Assembly (NCBI GenBank): GCA_017410325.1
Contig: JAFQRA010000018.1
Location: forward strand, 1 to 64,000
Reading direction: 5' to 3'
DNA: 64,000 nucleotides
DNA from: Clostridia bacterium
GTDB taxonomy: Bacteria > Bacillota > Clostridia > Oscillospirales > Acutalibacteraceae
Shown in pieces: positions 7,964 to 16,946 of the stretch (its first letter is position 1; each line of letters opens with the position of its first letter). The position numbers and the translations under genes were made by a program. The notes under the pieces are model-generated. The model had not been told where the DNA came from and made no database searches. It saw only the letters and a program-made list of their open reading frames with translations.

Positions 7964-10450
7964 TTATTTGTCTTTTTTTGCTGCAGCTTTTTTTGCTGTT
8001 TTGCTTTCGGTCTTCTTTGCAGCCTTCTTTTTTGCTTTTTCGGCGGGCTTCACTGCGGGAGCGGTGTTCCAGATATTTGCGGCATATTCGTTGATTGCTC
8101 TGTCTGCCGCAAATACGCCTGCACCGGAAATATTCATAAGAGACATTCTGTTCCAGGTCTCACGGTCTTTCCAAAGCTCGTCAATTTTCTGCTGTGCCTT
8201 ACGGTAATCGGCAAAGTCTGCAAGCACCATATACGGGTCGTGGTAGATAATGGATGCGCTTACATCGGGGAAGGCTTTGCCGTTGATGCCTTTATTAATG
8301 AAATCAACAACCTTGTGTATCTCGGAGTTGTTCTCATAATAGGTATGGGGATTGTAGTTGGGCTTGAGAGCGTTTACCTCAGGTGTCTTCATACCGAAGA
8401 TTATAATGTTCTCTTCGCCGACAGCCTCGTGAATTTCGATGTTTGCGCCGTCCATTGTGCCGAGCGTAATTGCACCGCTCAGCATCAGCTTCATATTGCC
8501 GGTGCCGCTTGCCTCAGTTCCGGCAAGGGAAATCTGCTCGCTTACATCGGCAGCAGGCATAAGCATTTCGGCAACAGAAACGTTGTAATCCTCAACGAAT
8601 ACAACCTTGAGTCTGCCCCTTACGTCGGGGTCGGCATCGATAAGCTTGCCGAGTTCGCAGATGAAGTTGATGATTCTCTTTGCCACAATATAGCCCGAAG
8701 CGGCTTTTGCGGCAAAAATGTATGTGTGGGGAATGAAATCGCCGTCGGGATTTTCCTTGATTGCAAGGTACTTGGAAACAATGTGCATTGCATTAAGGTG
8801 CTGGCGCTTGTACTCGTGAAGTCGCTTTACCTGAACGTCGAAAATGGAGTTCGGGTCAATGTCAACACCCTGCTTGTGCTTGATATACTTTGCAAAACGC
8901 TGCTTGTTGGCAAGCTTGATGCTCTCAATTTTTTCAAGAACTTCCTTGCTGTCCTTGTACTCACGAAGCTTTAAGAGCTCTGCGGCGTTATAAGTGAAGC
9001 CGTCGCCGATAAGCGAGGTGAGGTGCTTGGTAAGCTCCGGGTTGGACTGGTTAAGCCAACGGCGGTGAGCAATACCGTTGGTTACATTTGTGAATTTTTC
9101 GGGCATCAGCCTGTAGTAGTCGTTAAATACCGTGTCCTTAAGAATCTGGCTGTGCAGAGCGGAAACACCGTTGACGTGGTGGCCTGCGGCAACACAGAGG
9201 TTAGCCATTCTCACCGAGCCGCCCGAAATAACTGCGGTGCGCTCAACGTAATCTGCATTGTAGGTGGATTCCCATACATAGGAACGGAAGCGGTTGTCAA
9301 TTTCTTTTGTGATCTGATAAATTCTGGGCAGCAGACGCTTGAACAGGTCTTCGCTCCAGCATTCAAGTGCTTCCTTCATAACCGTGTGGTTTGTGTAAGC
9401 GCAGGTTTGGCTGACAATTCTCCACGCATCGTCCCAACCGTAGCCGCATTCGTCAAGGAATATTCTCATCAGCTCGGGAATAGCGATTGTGGGATGTGTG
9501 TCATTGATATGAACTGCGTTCTTTTCGGCAAAATTCTCAATTGTGCCGAAGCGGCGCAGGTGACGGCTTACGATATCCTGAATAGAAGCGGAAACGAGGA
9601 AATACTGCTGCTTGAGGCGAAGGCTCTTACCCTCGGGATGGTTGTCGGAGGGATAGAGCACCTTGCTGATAACCTCTGCCATTGCGTTTTGCTCAACAGC
9701 CTTGAGGTAGTTACCCTGGTTGAAGTTTTCCATATCAAGACCCGGTGCCCTTGCAGACCACAGGCGAAGCACGCTTACTGCCTTGCCGTCCTTACCGGGA
9801 ACAAAAAGGTCGTAGGGAACAGCCTTGATGGGTGTGTAATCCTTGAGCTCTACGTGGTGATAGTGCGTATCCCAGTAATCCTCGACCCAGCCCTCAAAAC
9901 GAACTTCCTGCGCATCCTGAGGACGTTCAATAAGCCATGCGCTTCCGCCGGGAAGCCAGAAGTCGGGAAGCTCTGTCTGCCAGCCGTCAATAATCTTCTG
10001 CTTGAAAATACCGAATTCATAAAGTATGGAGTAACCCATACCGTTGTAGCCTTGTGTTGCAAGACCGTCAAGGTAGCATGCGGCAAGTCTGCCAAGGCCG
10101 CCGTTGCCAAGGCCTGCATCGGGCTCACATTCGTAAAGCTTATCAAGCTTTATACCGAAGGAGTCAAGTGCCTTTTCAATCGTGGATGTAAGGTTGAGGT
10201 TGAAAAGGTTGTTTTTAAGTGAACGACCCATAAGAAATTCCATTGAAAGATAATAGACGTTCTTTGTGTCGGATTCATTTGCCTGCTTTTTAAATTCCGC
10301 TCTGCCCTTGCGGAGCATATCTCTTATAACCGTAGCGACAGCCGTGTAGTACTGCTCGTAGGTTGCCTCCTCGGGCGTAACGCCGAGATTGTGAGAAAGT
10401 TTAGTTTCAATGAGCTCTTTTGCTTGAGCTGTTGTAAGTGCATAATTCAT
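7964..10450 (-). CDS. glgP: Glycogen/starch phosphorylase with lysine-rich tail
   Basis: 828-aa pyridoxal-phosphate enzyme that releases glucose-1-phosphate from glycogen or maltodextrin. Family markers: YYLSMEFLMGRSL, EPDAGLGNGGLGRLAACYLDG, NDTHPTIAIPELMR, the catalytic region VKRLHEYKRQ, and EASGTGNMK where the Lys holds the cofactor, followed by GTMDGANIEI. The phosphorylase fold ends near NEYAANIWN (about residue 800); the last 26 or so residues are a tail of repeated AKK/AAKK units, not part of the family. ATG 10450 follows GGAGG by six bases; a start eight codons upstream would be inside the ribosome site. Single gene with promoter at 10505-10533. Probably supplies glucose-1-phosphate from stored glycogen, with the GH13 gene nearby handling branched fragments. 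Confidence 0.96.
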   Translation of the reverse strand: MNYALTTAQAKELIETKLSHNLGVTPEEATYEQYYTAVATVIRDMLRKGRAEFKKQANESDTKNVYYLSMEFLMGRSLKNNLFNLNLTSTIEKALDSFGIKLDKLYECEPDAGLGNGGLGRLAACYLDGLATQGYNGMGYSILYEFGIFKQKIIDGWQTELPDFWLPGGSAWLIERPQDAQEVRFEGWVEDYWDTHYHHVELKDYTPIKAVPYDLFVPGKDGKAVSVLRLWSARAPGLDMENFNQGNYLKAVEQNAMAEVISKVLYPSDNHPEGKSLRLKQQYFLVSASIQDIVSRHLRRFGTIENFAEKNAVHINDTHPTIAIPELMRIFLDECGYGWDDAWRIVSQTCAYTNHTVMKEALECWSEDLFKRLLPRIYQITKEIDNRFRSYVWESTYNADYVERTAVISGGSVRMANLCVAAGHHVNGVSALHSQILKDTVFNDYYRLMPEKFTNVTNGIAHRRWLNQSNPELTKHLTSLIGDGFTYNAAELLKLREYKDSKEVLEKIESIKLANKQRFAKYIKHKQGVDIDPNSIFDVQVKRLHEYKRQHLNAMHIVSKYLAIKENPDGDFIPHTYIFAAKAASGYIVAKRIINFICELGKLIDADPDVRGRLKVVFVEDYNVSVAEMLMPAADVSEQISLAGTEASGTGNMKLMLSGAITLGTMDGANIEIHEAVGEENIIIFGMKTPEVNALKPNYNPHTYYENNSEIHKVVDFINKGINGKAFPDVSASIIYHDPYMVLADFADYRKAQQKIDELWKDRETWNRMSLMNISGAGVFAADRAINEYAANIWNTAPAVKPAEKAKKKAAKKTESKTAKKAAAKKDK

Positions 10451-10504
10451 ACAAAACCTCCAAAATTGTTTCAAAAAAATGTGCTTTTTTGAGATTTCTT
10501 GTAC

Positions 10505-10533
10505 ATTTTACACTAAAATTACTCACTTTTCAA
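10505..10533 (-). promoter_or_regulatory. Promoter of glgP
   Basis: TTGAAA (10528-10533) and TAAAAT (10505-10510) on the minus strand with a 17-base spacer, about 55 bases before the start codon. Confidence 0.7.
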
Positions 10534-10554
10534 TACCTAATGAAAAATATATTT

Positions 10555-10581
10555 AAAAACCGGCCGAAATTTTTCAGCCGG
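10555..10581 (-). terminator. Terminator after mazF
   Basis: GC-rich hairpin (arms around 10560-10569 and 10572-10581, one wobble pair) followed on the minus strand by TTTTTAAAT, 40 bases after the mazF stop. Confidence 0.65.
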
Positions 10582-10621
10582 GAAAGTTATATTGCTTTTT
10601 CGGAAAAAGAAACTGATGTAC

Positions 10622-10984
10622 TTAAACGGTAAATGCCCCGGAATCAAGGCCGAAGCTTACGCTTAACGCTCTGTCAATTCTGCCCATATCCGTTTCGCCG
10701 AGGTTGCCCATTTTCTCCTTTAGCCTGCGTTTGTCAATTGTCCGAACCTGTTCAAGCAGAACAATGGAATCCTTTGCAAGTCCGCAGCCGTCTGCATTTA
10801 CCTTGATGTGTGTGGGTAAGCCCGTTTTGTATTTCTGGCTTGTGATAGCGGCGGCTATGACGGTTGGGCTGTATTTGTTGCCTACGTCGTTCTGTACAAT
10901 CAGTACGGGCCTTATACCGCCTTGTTCCGAACCCACAACGGGGCTTAAATCAGCGTAATAGATTTCTCCACGCTTAACGTTCAT
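10622..10984 (-). CDS. MazF/EndoA-type mRNA interferase toxin
   Basis: 120-aa endoribonuclease of the PemK/MazF family, which cuts mRNA at short specific sequences. The N-terminus VKRGEIYYADLSPVVGSEQGG is the Bacillus EndoA signature and includes the catalytic Arg; RPVLIVQND and the TSQ-K region follow, and LLEQVRTIDKRRL carries the second conserved part. Length is typical. ATG 10984 matches the family start; a GTG four codons upstream sits directly on the AGGAG. No antitoxin gene (MazE/EndoAI, about 80-90 aa) is visible in the 280 bases upstream or elsewhere nearby, so either it is encoded elsewhere or lost. Confidence 0.92.
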   Translation of the reverse strand: MNVKRGEIYYADLSPVVGSEQGGIRPVLIVQNDVGNKYSPTVIAAAITSQKYKTGLPTHIKVNADGCGLAKDSIVLLEQVRTIDKRRLKEKMGNLGETDMGRIDRALSVSFGLDSGAFTV

Positions 10985-11268
10985 ATTTTCAGTCACTCTC
11001 CTATGTTTAACCTGTTACAGTTATTTTTGCCGTTTGGCAACGCAATTAAACATCGGGGAGCAGTTTTTTGCGTTTGTTTTATATTATGCTTGACATATAC
11101 TTTTCGAAACAGCAATTGATTTTTAGAAGTTAAGGTGTTTTAAAAGGAAAAATTTGTTACAACAAGGCCAAAAAATGAAGGAAAACGAGGCTGTTTCAAA
11201 ACTATTTTATGTTGATGTTTCGGAATCTTTTCCTTCAAAAACAAATAATTATTTTTATAAACAATTAT
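10985..11268. other. Intergenic region upstream of mazF, no gene seen
   Basis: About 280 bases, AT-rich. Checked for a MazE-like antitoxin frame on both strands; none seen. A 65-codon plus-strand frame beginning at 11154 would run 80 bases into the convergent acyltransferase gene, lacks a good ribosome site and family features, and is not called. Confidence 0.5.
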
Positions 11269-12267
11269 TTATCGTTCTCCGATGGCTATGCGGTAGGGTG
11301 AAGGCAACAGCTTTTTTAACAGCACGGCGGCTGCTATACACACTGATATAACTGCCAGCGGTAAAAGGAAGTAGCCAACCGTTACCGTGAGAGTGGTCTG
11401 TGCTATCAGCTTTGTATACAAAATCTGAACAACGGACAGGATTTTACCGTGAAGCACGTAGACGGGAAAGCTGAAGGTGAGCAGGGCTGAGGCCTTTTTG
11501 AAATCGCAAAAAGAAAGGGCTATGCATACGGCCGTAAAGCCCAGAAGTAACGGTAACCGCCAAAGAAGGCTCTTTCTGTCAAGACCGGGTAAGAAAGCGC
11601 AGGCGGCAACGAGCACGGCGCAAATAACCGCTGTAATTTTTGCAGGCTTGCTGAAATTAAAAGAAAACTTCTTTCGAGCCAAAAGGCCGCCGAGAATAAA
11701 GAATGATACGCTTTGGCCGAATTTATACCACATTCTGTACGGTAAAAGGAAAAAGCAAGCTGCAGCTGCGGCAGCGGTAACCCATACGGGCAGGCGGTCA
11801 ACAGCTTTTTTAATCAGCGGAGCAACCGCGTTGAGCAAAAACAAATCCCGCACGAACCACAAAGGTACATAATAAGGAGAGTCGTCAAAAGGGGTGCCGA
11901 AAAAAGACTTTAGCAGATCGGGAAAGCTTGTTAAAGAAACAGAGCTGAAATAAGCAGGCAGAACAAGAGAACCGATTAAATCGAACAGCAGCCAGAACAG
12001 ATTCCAGATCAGAAAAGGAACGAGCAGTGTGCGGCATTTCTTTTTCATATTGTCGGCCCACTTGAAATCCTTTATGAAAAGCAGATAGCCCGAAACTGCA
12101 AAAAACACGGGCACACCCACAGCGGCAATAATATCAAAAAAAGTCAGCAGAAAGTTGAAGCGAGTGTACGCCGCATATCCCGTCAGATTCATAGAGTGAA
12201 CCATAACCACAAGCAGTGTAGCCGTGATTTTCAGTCTCGTCAGATATTTAGATGTTTTAGGCTCCAT
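11269..12267 (-). CDS. Acyltransferase family 3 membrane protein
   Basis: 332-aa integral membrane O-acyltransferase (OafA/WecH-type, Acyl_transf_3). About ten hydrophobic helices run through the whole length. Family landmarks are the first helix with a conserved His (LKITATLLVVMVHSMN), FFAVSGYLLF, and PLWFVRDLFLL. Such enzymes acetylate cell-surface polysaccharides, peptidoglycan or lipids; the target is unknown. ATG 12267 follows AGGAGG by eight bases; upstream in-frame codons to 12321 have no such site. It is the last gene of a four-gene minus-strand run (beta-helix protein, xpt, GDPD, this gene) with a 34-base gap to the previous gene. A link to wall or capsule modification is inference. 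Confidence 0.85.
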   Translation of the reverse strand: MEPKTSKYLTRLKITATLLVVMVHSMNLTGYAAYTRFNFLLTFFDIIAAVGVPVFFAVSGYLLFIKDFKWADNMKKKCRTLLVPFLIWNLFWLLFDLIGSLVLPAYFSSVSLTSFPDLLKSFFGTPFDDSPYYVPLWFVRDLFLLNAVAPLIKKAVDRLPVWVTAAAAAACFFLLPYRMWYKFGQSVSFFILGGLLARKKFSFNFSKPAKITAVICAVLVAACAFLPGLDRKSLLWRLPLLLGFTAVCIALSFCDFKKASALLTFSFPVYVLHGKILSVVQILYTKLIAQTTLTVTVGYFLLPLAVISVCIAAAVLLKKLLPSPYRIAIGER

Positions 12268-12301
12268 AAAACAAGCCTCCTGACACTTAAATGTACCCGA
12301 G

Positions 12302-12943
12302 TTATTTATTAATAATTGCAATAAGCTCGTCGGGCTTTCTTGTCGTTATATTGTCGGGCGACAGGGAAATGATTTTTTTCATCATTCTCCTTTGGTCAAC
12401 CGTCCATATTGAAACAAGCAAACCGTTTTTGCGGAAGGTATTTACAAGCCTTTTTGTGGCTTTGTTCTTGTTGAAGTTTATGCCTAACGCCCCGCTGTCT
12501 TTAACCTTACTAAGAAGCGACTGCAGATATTTATCTGTCTGCTTCCATTTGGGGGCTACGTTTACGTTGAGGTAATAATTTACCTCAGGTGAACGTGTTT
12601 TAACCGCTTCAACAAAGCCCTCATGAACACCCGTGTAAAATATTCTGTCAAGTACGTTGTTCTTTTTTGCAAGCGGAGTGACTTTTTCAATTGCTTCAAC
12701 GGTTTTTACGTCAACGTTTGCTTTGAGCCCGTTGCATTTTGCGAGGACGGCAAACGCTTCATCGAGTGTAACCTCTCCACCTTTCGGTGTATCGTGTGAA
12801 AGCACGGGTGTACCGTCATTGTCAAAGTTCAGGTCGAATTCAATTATGTCTGCGCCCGCTTCGCAGCCTTTTAATATTGATTCAATCGAATTAGCTTTCG
12901 TGCCCATACAGCCCGTATGGGCGGTTACTGTAAATGTTTTCAT
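12302..12943 (-). CDS. Glycerophosphodiester phosphodiesterase-like protein (variant active site)
   Basis: 213-aa single-domain protein of the GDPD fold (TIM barrel), which hydrolyses glycerophosphodiesters to glycerol-3-phosphate. Visible motifs: AHTGCMG at the N-terminus in place of the usual AHRG, then IEFDLNFDNDG with the E-x-D metal ligands, LSHD with the second catalytic His, and a C-terminal GLLVSIWTVD strand typical of the family. The conserved Arg beside the first His is Thr here, so the exact substrate may differ. The xpt stop overlaps an in-frame GTG at 12952 (GTGA); ATG 12943 is three codons later. Either start gives translational coupling to xpt. Confidence 0.8.
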   Translation of the reverse strand: MKTFTVTAHTGCMGTKANSIESILKGCEAGADIIEFDLNFDNDGTPVLSHDTPKGGEVTLDEAFAVLAKCNGLKANVDVKTVEAIEKVTPLAKKNNVLDRIFYTGVHEGFVEAVKTRSPEVNYYLNVNVAPKWKQTDKYLQSLLSKVKDSGALGINFNKNKATKRLVNTFRKNGLLVSIWTVDQRRMMKKIISLSPDNITTRKPDELIAIINK

Positions 12944-12948
12944 AATTA

Positions 12949-13530
12949 TCACTGTTCTCTGAATTTTATTTCGCCCGTTTCGGCGTTCATTTCGTCAACT
13001 ATTGCAAGCGATTCCAGCTTGTAGCCCAGATTTCTTATAACCTGGCCGCCTATCTGGAAGCCCTTTTCAATTGCTATGCCAAGCCCTTCAACCGTTGCTC
13101 CCGATGCTTCGGTTATTGAAATAAGACCCTGTAAGGCACAGCCGTTTGCAAGAAAATCGTCAATAATAAGCACGTGGTCGTCTGCATTGAGGAATTTCTT
13201 TGAAACAATAACCTGGTTTTTGTTCTTGTGAGTGAAGGACTCCACCTCGGCTATGTACATTTCGCCCTCGATATTTACGCTTTTGGATTTTTTTGCAAAA
13301 ACAAGCGGTACCTTGAAGCACCTTGCAACAGAGCAGGCGATAGCTATACCCGAAGCCTCAATGGTAAGCACCTTTGTTATATTTTTATCGGAAAAACGGC
13401 GGTGGAATTCTTCGCCCATTCTGTCCATAAGCTCAATATCCATCTGGTGGTTTAAAAAGCTGTCAACCTTGAGCACGTTTCCGGGTTTTACAATGCCGTC
13501 CTTTAAAATTCTCTCTTCAAGAAAGTTCAT
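12949..13530 (-). CDS. xpt: Xanthine phosphoribosyltransferase
   Basis: 193-aa purine-salvage enzyme converting xanthine and PRPP to XMP. Family features: N-terminus [16 protein letters not shown], the [13 protein letters not shown] stretch and the PRPP-binding loop [14 protein letters not shown] (acidic pair followed by small residues). Length equals Bacillus Xpt. GGAGG precedes ATG 13530. Only 17 bases separate it from the upstream secreted beta-helix gene, and no purine riboswitch is seen in front, unlike Bacillus, so control must come from the upstream promoter or an internal one. Confidence 0.94.
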   Translation of the reverse strand: MNFLEERILKDGIVKPGNVLKVDSFLNHQMDIELMDRMGEEFHRRFSDKNITKVLTIEASGIAIACSVARCFKVPLVFAKKSKSVNIEGEMYIAEVESFTHKNKNQVIVSKKFLNADDHVLIIDDFLANGCALQGLISITEASGATVEGLGIAIEKGFQIGGQVIRNLGYKLESLAIVDEMNAETGEIKFREQ

Positions 13531-13547
13531 TTTGTTTGCCTCCGCTG

Positions 13548-15167
13548 TTAATCAAATATAACGAAAATCTCGTGCTTTATTGTTTCAATAATATCAAGAA
13601 TTGTTCTTATAAGCTTTTCAATAAAGCTTTCCTTCTCGTACGGTGCGTCAACACCTTCGCCGCCGTAACAGCCGATGTTGGTGCTTGTAATCTCGTTGCC
13701 GAAGAAGTCAGTCGTGCACTCGTCATCCTCAATTTTCAGGCCTGCGCCGATAAGAGGGGATTTGTCAGAAAGGAAATACTGCTCAAGCCCTTCAAAGCCT
13801 TCGCCTGCAAAGCCGGGTACCGTGTTGAATGAGCCTAAATCAATAAGCGGTGTCATTACGCCGTAGTAGCAGTTGTTGGTTACCGTGTTGCCTCTTGTCG
13901 GGTCAAGGTCGTAAGCAATTGTGAAACCGTCTGCGGGAATTATAATGTTATTTGCAAAAAGTGATTCATAAAGGTTAACTATCTGGAATTCGCCGCAGTT
14001 GATAATCGTGTTGTTGTAGAAGCTGAAGCCGTATTCACCTGCGCCGCCTGCAGTGGTGCTTCTGCCGCCGTTATCGTTAACGGAAAGGCAGTATCTTACC
14101 GTGTTGCCGTGCTGACCGCTGTGGTTGGGGCAGTTGCACATAAAGCGCATATTGTCGTGGGAATATATGTACTGGTAGGTGCAGTTGTGTGAGAAGGAGT
14201 CAAAGTCAACGGCCATACCGTCGCCGAAGTTCTTCTGTCCGGCAATTTCACAGTACTGTATTGTGCTGTTAACGCTTCCCCAGAACCACATAGCGGCGGT
14301 GAAATATTCAATCTCGCCGTTTTCGTCAACACCCTCGCCCTGACAGCAGTTTATTGACCTGCAATGCGTTACGAGTGCACCGTCGCACATACCGATTACA
14401 ACAGCCTCTGCATCCATTTCGTGGAAATAACAGCCTTCAATAAGAAGTCCCGTGTTGAAAATGGGGTCGATATCCTCTTCCTCACACCACGGTGTCTGCG
14501 ACTCATTCCACGAGCCCCAGATGATAAAGCCGTTTGCGCAATCATAAACCTCGCAGTTTGTAATGGTCAGGTCGTTAACTGCGTATCTTGACTTTGCGGG
14601 AAGACCCTTTACCATTACTGCCGCTCTTGCGCCGGAGGCACCGTTCTGGAAATCGTCACGGCTGTGAACCTTGCCGTTGGGCATACCGTAGAAATAAACG
14701 TTGTCAATCGTAATGCCCACCGAGGTTTTGCTGTAGGTATCAATCCATATTCCGCCGCCCTTAGGAGCGGTAATGTTAAGGTCGGAAATCGTAACATAAG
14801 AGCAGTCAAACAGCTGGAAAACCTCTTTTTTCTCGTTTGTGTAAAGAACGGCTGTTTCGCCCTCGCCGTATGAAGAAATTACAACGGGGTTATCCTTTGT
14901 GCCTTCGCAGGTGAGCGTTACGGCACACTCGTATTCGCCGCCGTTTCTGAAAAGGAAGTGAGTGCCGGGGCCGATACGCAGGTCCTTAAGGCCGGCTATG
15001 CTTTTTACAGCGTTGTTGATGTCGGTGCCGCTGTTGGCATCATCGCCGTCAATTGCGTCTATGTAGTAATAATTTTTGCTGTCCGAAGCGTTTGCAAAAA
15101 GCCCCGTTGTGCTTGCAAGAACGGCAAACACAAGCAGTAAACTTAACGCTTTTGTGATTTTCTTCAT
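13548..15167 (-). CDS. Secreted right-handed beta-helix protein
   Basis: 539-aa protein with an N-terminal signal peptide (MKKITK, hydrophobic core, cleavage near ANASDS, residue 27). The mature part has repeated short strands typical of parallel beta-helix (pectate-lyase-like) folds, e.g. [57 protein letters not shown]. Such proteins bind or cleave polysaccharides; no catalytic residues can be assigned. The start [17 protein letters not shown] is the usual leader of this group. The C-terminus is a hydrophobic amphipathic tail ([14 protein letters not shown]...) after an acidic linker, as in the PHP protein at 1907-3268. First gene of a run with xpt, GDPD and the acyltransferase, with promoter at 15204-15232. 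Confidence 0.8.
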   Translation of the reverse strand: MKKITKALSLLLVFAVLASTTGLFANASDSKNYYYIDAIDGDDANSGTDINNAVKSIAGLKDLRIGPGTHFLFRNGGEYECAVTLTCEGTKDNPVVISSYGEGETAVLYTNEKKEVFQLFDCSYVTISDLNITAPKGGGIWIDTYSKTSVGITIDNVYFYGMPNGKVHSRDDFQNGASGARAAVMVKGLPAKSRYAVNDLTITNCEVYDCANGFIIWGSWNESQTPWCEEEDIDPIFNTGLLIEGCYFHEMDAEAVVIGMCDGALVTHCRSINCCQGEGVDENGEIEYFTAAMWFWGSVNSTIQYCEIAGQKNFGDGMAVDFDSFSHNCTYQYIYSHDNMRFMCNCPNHSGQHGNTVRYCLSVNDNGGRSTTAGGAGEYGFSFYNNTIINCGEFQIVNLYESLFANNIIIPADGFTIAYDLDPTRGNTVTNNCYYGVMTPLIDLGSFNTVPGFAGEGFEGLEQYFLSDKSPLIGAGLKIEDDECTTDFFGNEITSTNIGCYGGEGVDAPYEKESFIEKLIRTILDIIETIKHEIFVIFD

Positions 15168-15203
15168 AACGATAACCTCACTTGTCCGCTGATTTTTATT
15201 GTT

Positions 15204-15232
15204 ATTATATCTTTTTATGTGCGATTAGTCAA
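15204..15232 (-). promoter_or_regulatory. Promoter of the beta-helix gene run
   Basis: TTGACT (15227-15232) and TATAAT (15204-15209) on the minus strand with a 17-base spacer, about 37 bases before the start. It is back-to-back with the plus-strand promoter at 15246-15274. Confidence 0.75.
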
Positions 15233-15245
15233 TAAATATTATAAG

Positions 15246-15274
15246 TTGACAGCAAAGTACAAATGGCGTACAAT
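15246..15274 (+). promoter_or_regulatory. Promoter of the GPH symporter gene
   Basis: TTGACA (15246-15251) and TACAAT (15269-15274), 17-base spacer. It supports the symporter start at 15309 rather than an upstream in-frame codon. Confidence 0.78.
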
Positions 15275-15308
15275 CAGTTTATATATTCACAACGTAAGAG
15301 GTGCTGTG

Positions 15309-16946
15309 ATGGGTGAGAGAATAAAAAAAGCAATAGGCGTACAGGGCGATTTCAGAACGGCCATACTGCCGATGATTAACTACAGCTACGCCAATATGTA
15401 TATGGGCGGTGCAGGCTACATAATCAGTATGTATTTTACTGTTTTCCTTACCGACGTTGTAAACCTGTCGCTTAATCAGGCGGGTATAGTCGTTATGCTT
15501 GCAACGGTATGGGATGCTGTTACCGACCCTGTTATGGGTATTATTACCGACCGTACGCGTGCCGCATCGGGTAAGCACAGGCGTTATCTTTTTTGGGGCA
15601 TACCTCTTATGGTAATTTCTTATACGCTTTTGTGGAATTCATACGGGCTCAGCGGCTCAAGGGCTATGGCGTATTTCGTAATTGTATATATGCTTTACAA
15701 AACGGCTTATACGGTTATCGGCGTGCCGCATACGGCTATGCTGCCCGAGCTTGCACCTGAATATAATCTGCGCACACAGTATAATTCTGTCGGCTATCTT
15801 TTCAATTCCGCAGGTATGGTGCCTGCTTTCGGTATAGTTGTCTTGATTCTTGCCGCCTTCGGCTCAAACGACAACATTACCTCCGCTTCAAAAGCGCCTT
15901 TCCTTGTTATCGGTATCGTGCTTTCGGTATTCTTCGGCGTTGCCGTTTTCCTCACTTACTCGAAAACCCGTGAGCCGAGCTCACTAAACAACAAGGTTGA
16001 TAAGCTGGATGTTAAATACATTATCCGTGAATACGTCCTCGTTTTCAAAAACAGGTCGTTCAGGCAGTATTTCTTTATGAGCCTTGCCTATCAGTTTTCA
16101 ACCGGCTTCTATGCCAATTCAAAGGTGTATTACATAAAATATCTTGCAAATCAGTACAGCAAATATGCACTTTTCAACGCTGTTGCGGGTGTTGCGGAGG
16201 CTGCGGCGTTTCCGCTTAACTACGCCCTTACAATGAAGCACGGCAAGAAAAAGTGCGGTAATATTGTCACTCCGCTTATGGTTGCCGGTCTTGCAATCGG
16301 TCTTATTATGCAGTCGGGCGGTTCGTTTTTCTGGTCTGCACTTATGATGCTGAGTATGCTGCTTTATCCCTTCGGTATGTCGGGCTTAGGCTTTGTTTCA
16401 ACGAATATTTTTCCCGACCTTACCGACGTTGACGAGCTTATTACGGGCCGCCGCAGAGAGGGCGTTATCGCAACCTTCAGTACGCTTATCAAAAAGAGTA
16501 TCAGCGGTGTTATGGCGGCGCTCGTCGGCTTTACGCTCCAGGGCTTCGGCCTTATTACGGGCGATACCGTTTCAACCTACGAAAAAACAACCGGTCAGCT
16601 TTTTTCGCAGAGTGCAAGCGCCGTAACGGGTGTCAGAATCTGTGTTGCCGTTATTCCGATTGCTGCGGCTCTGATTTCGCTGATTCTTCTCAAGCGCTTC
16701 CGTATGACTAAGGATGACCATACTATGATTCGTGCCGCAATTGCAACCAAGCACAAATACGGCAGTGTAACTCTTTCGGATGAAGAAAAACACATCTGTG
16801 AGCTTGTTTCCGGTCAGAAGTTTGAAAACACGTGGCTTGGTCAGAACAACGGCGGCGAAGCTCATACGCTCGAAACAAACGAAAACGGCGAATATCTTAT
16901 ATTGCTTGAGCTTAAAGCAGAAAAGGAGAAAATAAACAATGCCTGA
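15309..16946 (+). CDS. GPH-family sugar:cation symporter (MFS)
   Basis: 545-aa membrane transporter of the glycoside-pentoside-hexuronide family, importing sugars with Na+ or H+. About 12 helices; landmarks are INYSYANMYMGGAGY near the N-terminus, AGIVVMLATVWDAVTDPVMG with the conserved Asp residues of the cation site, TDRTRAASGKHRRYLFWG (loop 2-3) and a C-terminal soluble segment of about 70 residues. ATG 15309 lies 35 bases after the -10 box with AGAGGTG upstream. The next gene overlaps by eight bases. The sugar is unknown. A second, more divergent GPH transporter is at 46515-48011. Confidence 0.88.
   Translation: MGERIKKAIGVQGDFRTAILPMINYSYANMYMGGAGYIISMYFTVFLTDVVNLSLNQAGIVVMLATVWDAVTDPVMGIITDRTRAASGKHRRYLFWGIPLMVISYTLLWNSYGLSGSRAMAYFVIVYMLYKTAYTVIGVPHTAMLPELAPEYNLRTQYNSVGYLFNSAGMVPAFGIVVLILAAFGSNDNITSASKAPFLVIGIVLSVFFGVAVFLTYSKTREPSSLNNKVDKLDVKYIIREYVLVFKNRSFRQYFFMSLAYQFSTGFYANSKVYYIKYLANQYSKYALFNAVAGVAEAAAFPLNYALTMKHGKKKCGNIVTPLMVAGLAIGLIMQSGGSFFWSALMMLSMLLYPFGMSGLGFVSTNIFPDLTDVDELITGRRREGVIATFSTLIKKSISGVMAALVGFTLQGFGLITGDTVSTYEKTTGQLFSQSASAVTGVRICVAVIPIAAALISLILLKRFRMTKDDHTMIRAAIATKHKYGSVTLSDEEKHICELVSGQKFENTWLGQNNGGEAHTLETNENGEYLILLELKAEKEKINNA

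Noticed and set aside
9023-10222. Long reading frame opposite glgP (399 codons)
   Set aside because: Antisense shadow of glycogen phosphorylase; composition follows the codon bias of the real gene.
11154-11351. Small 65-codon frame downstream of mazF region
   Set aside because: Overlaps the convergent acyltransferase gene, has no ribosome site and no antitoxin-like sequence.
13531-13547. Purine riboswitch before xpt
   Set aside because: Only 17 bases separate xpt from the upstream gene, leaving no room for an aptamer.
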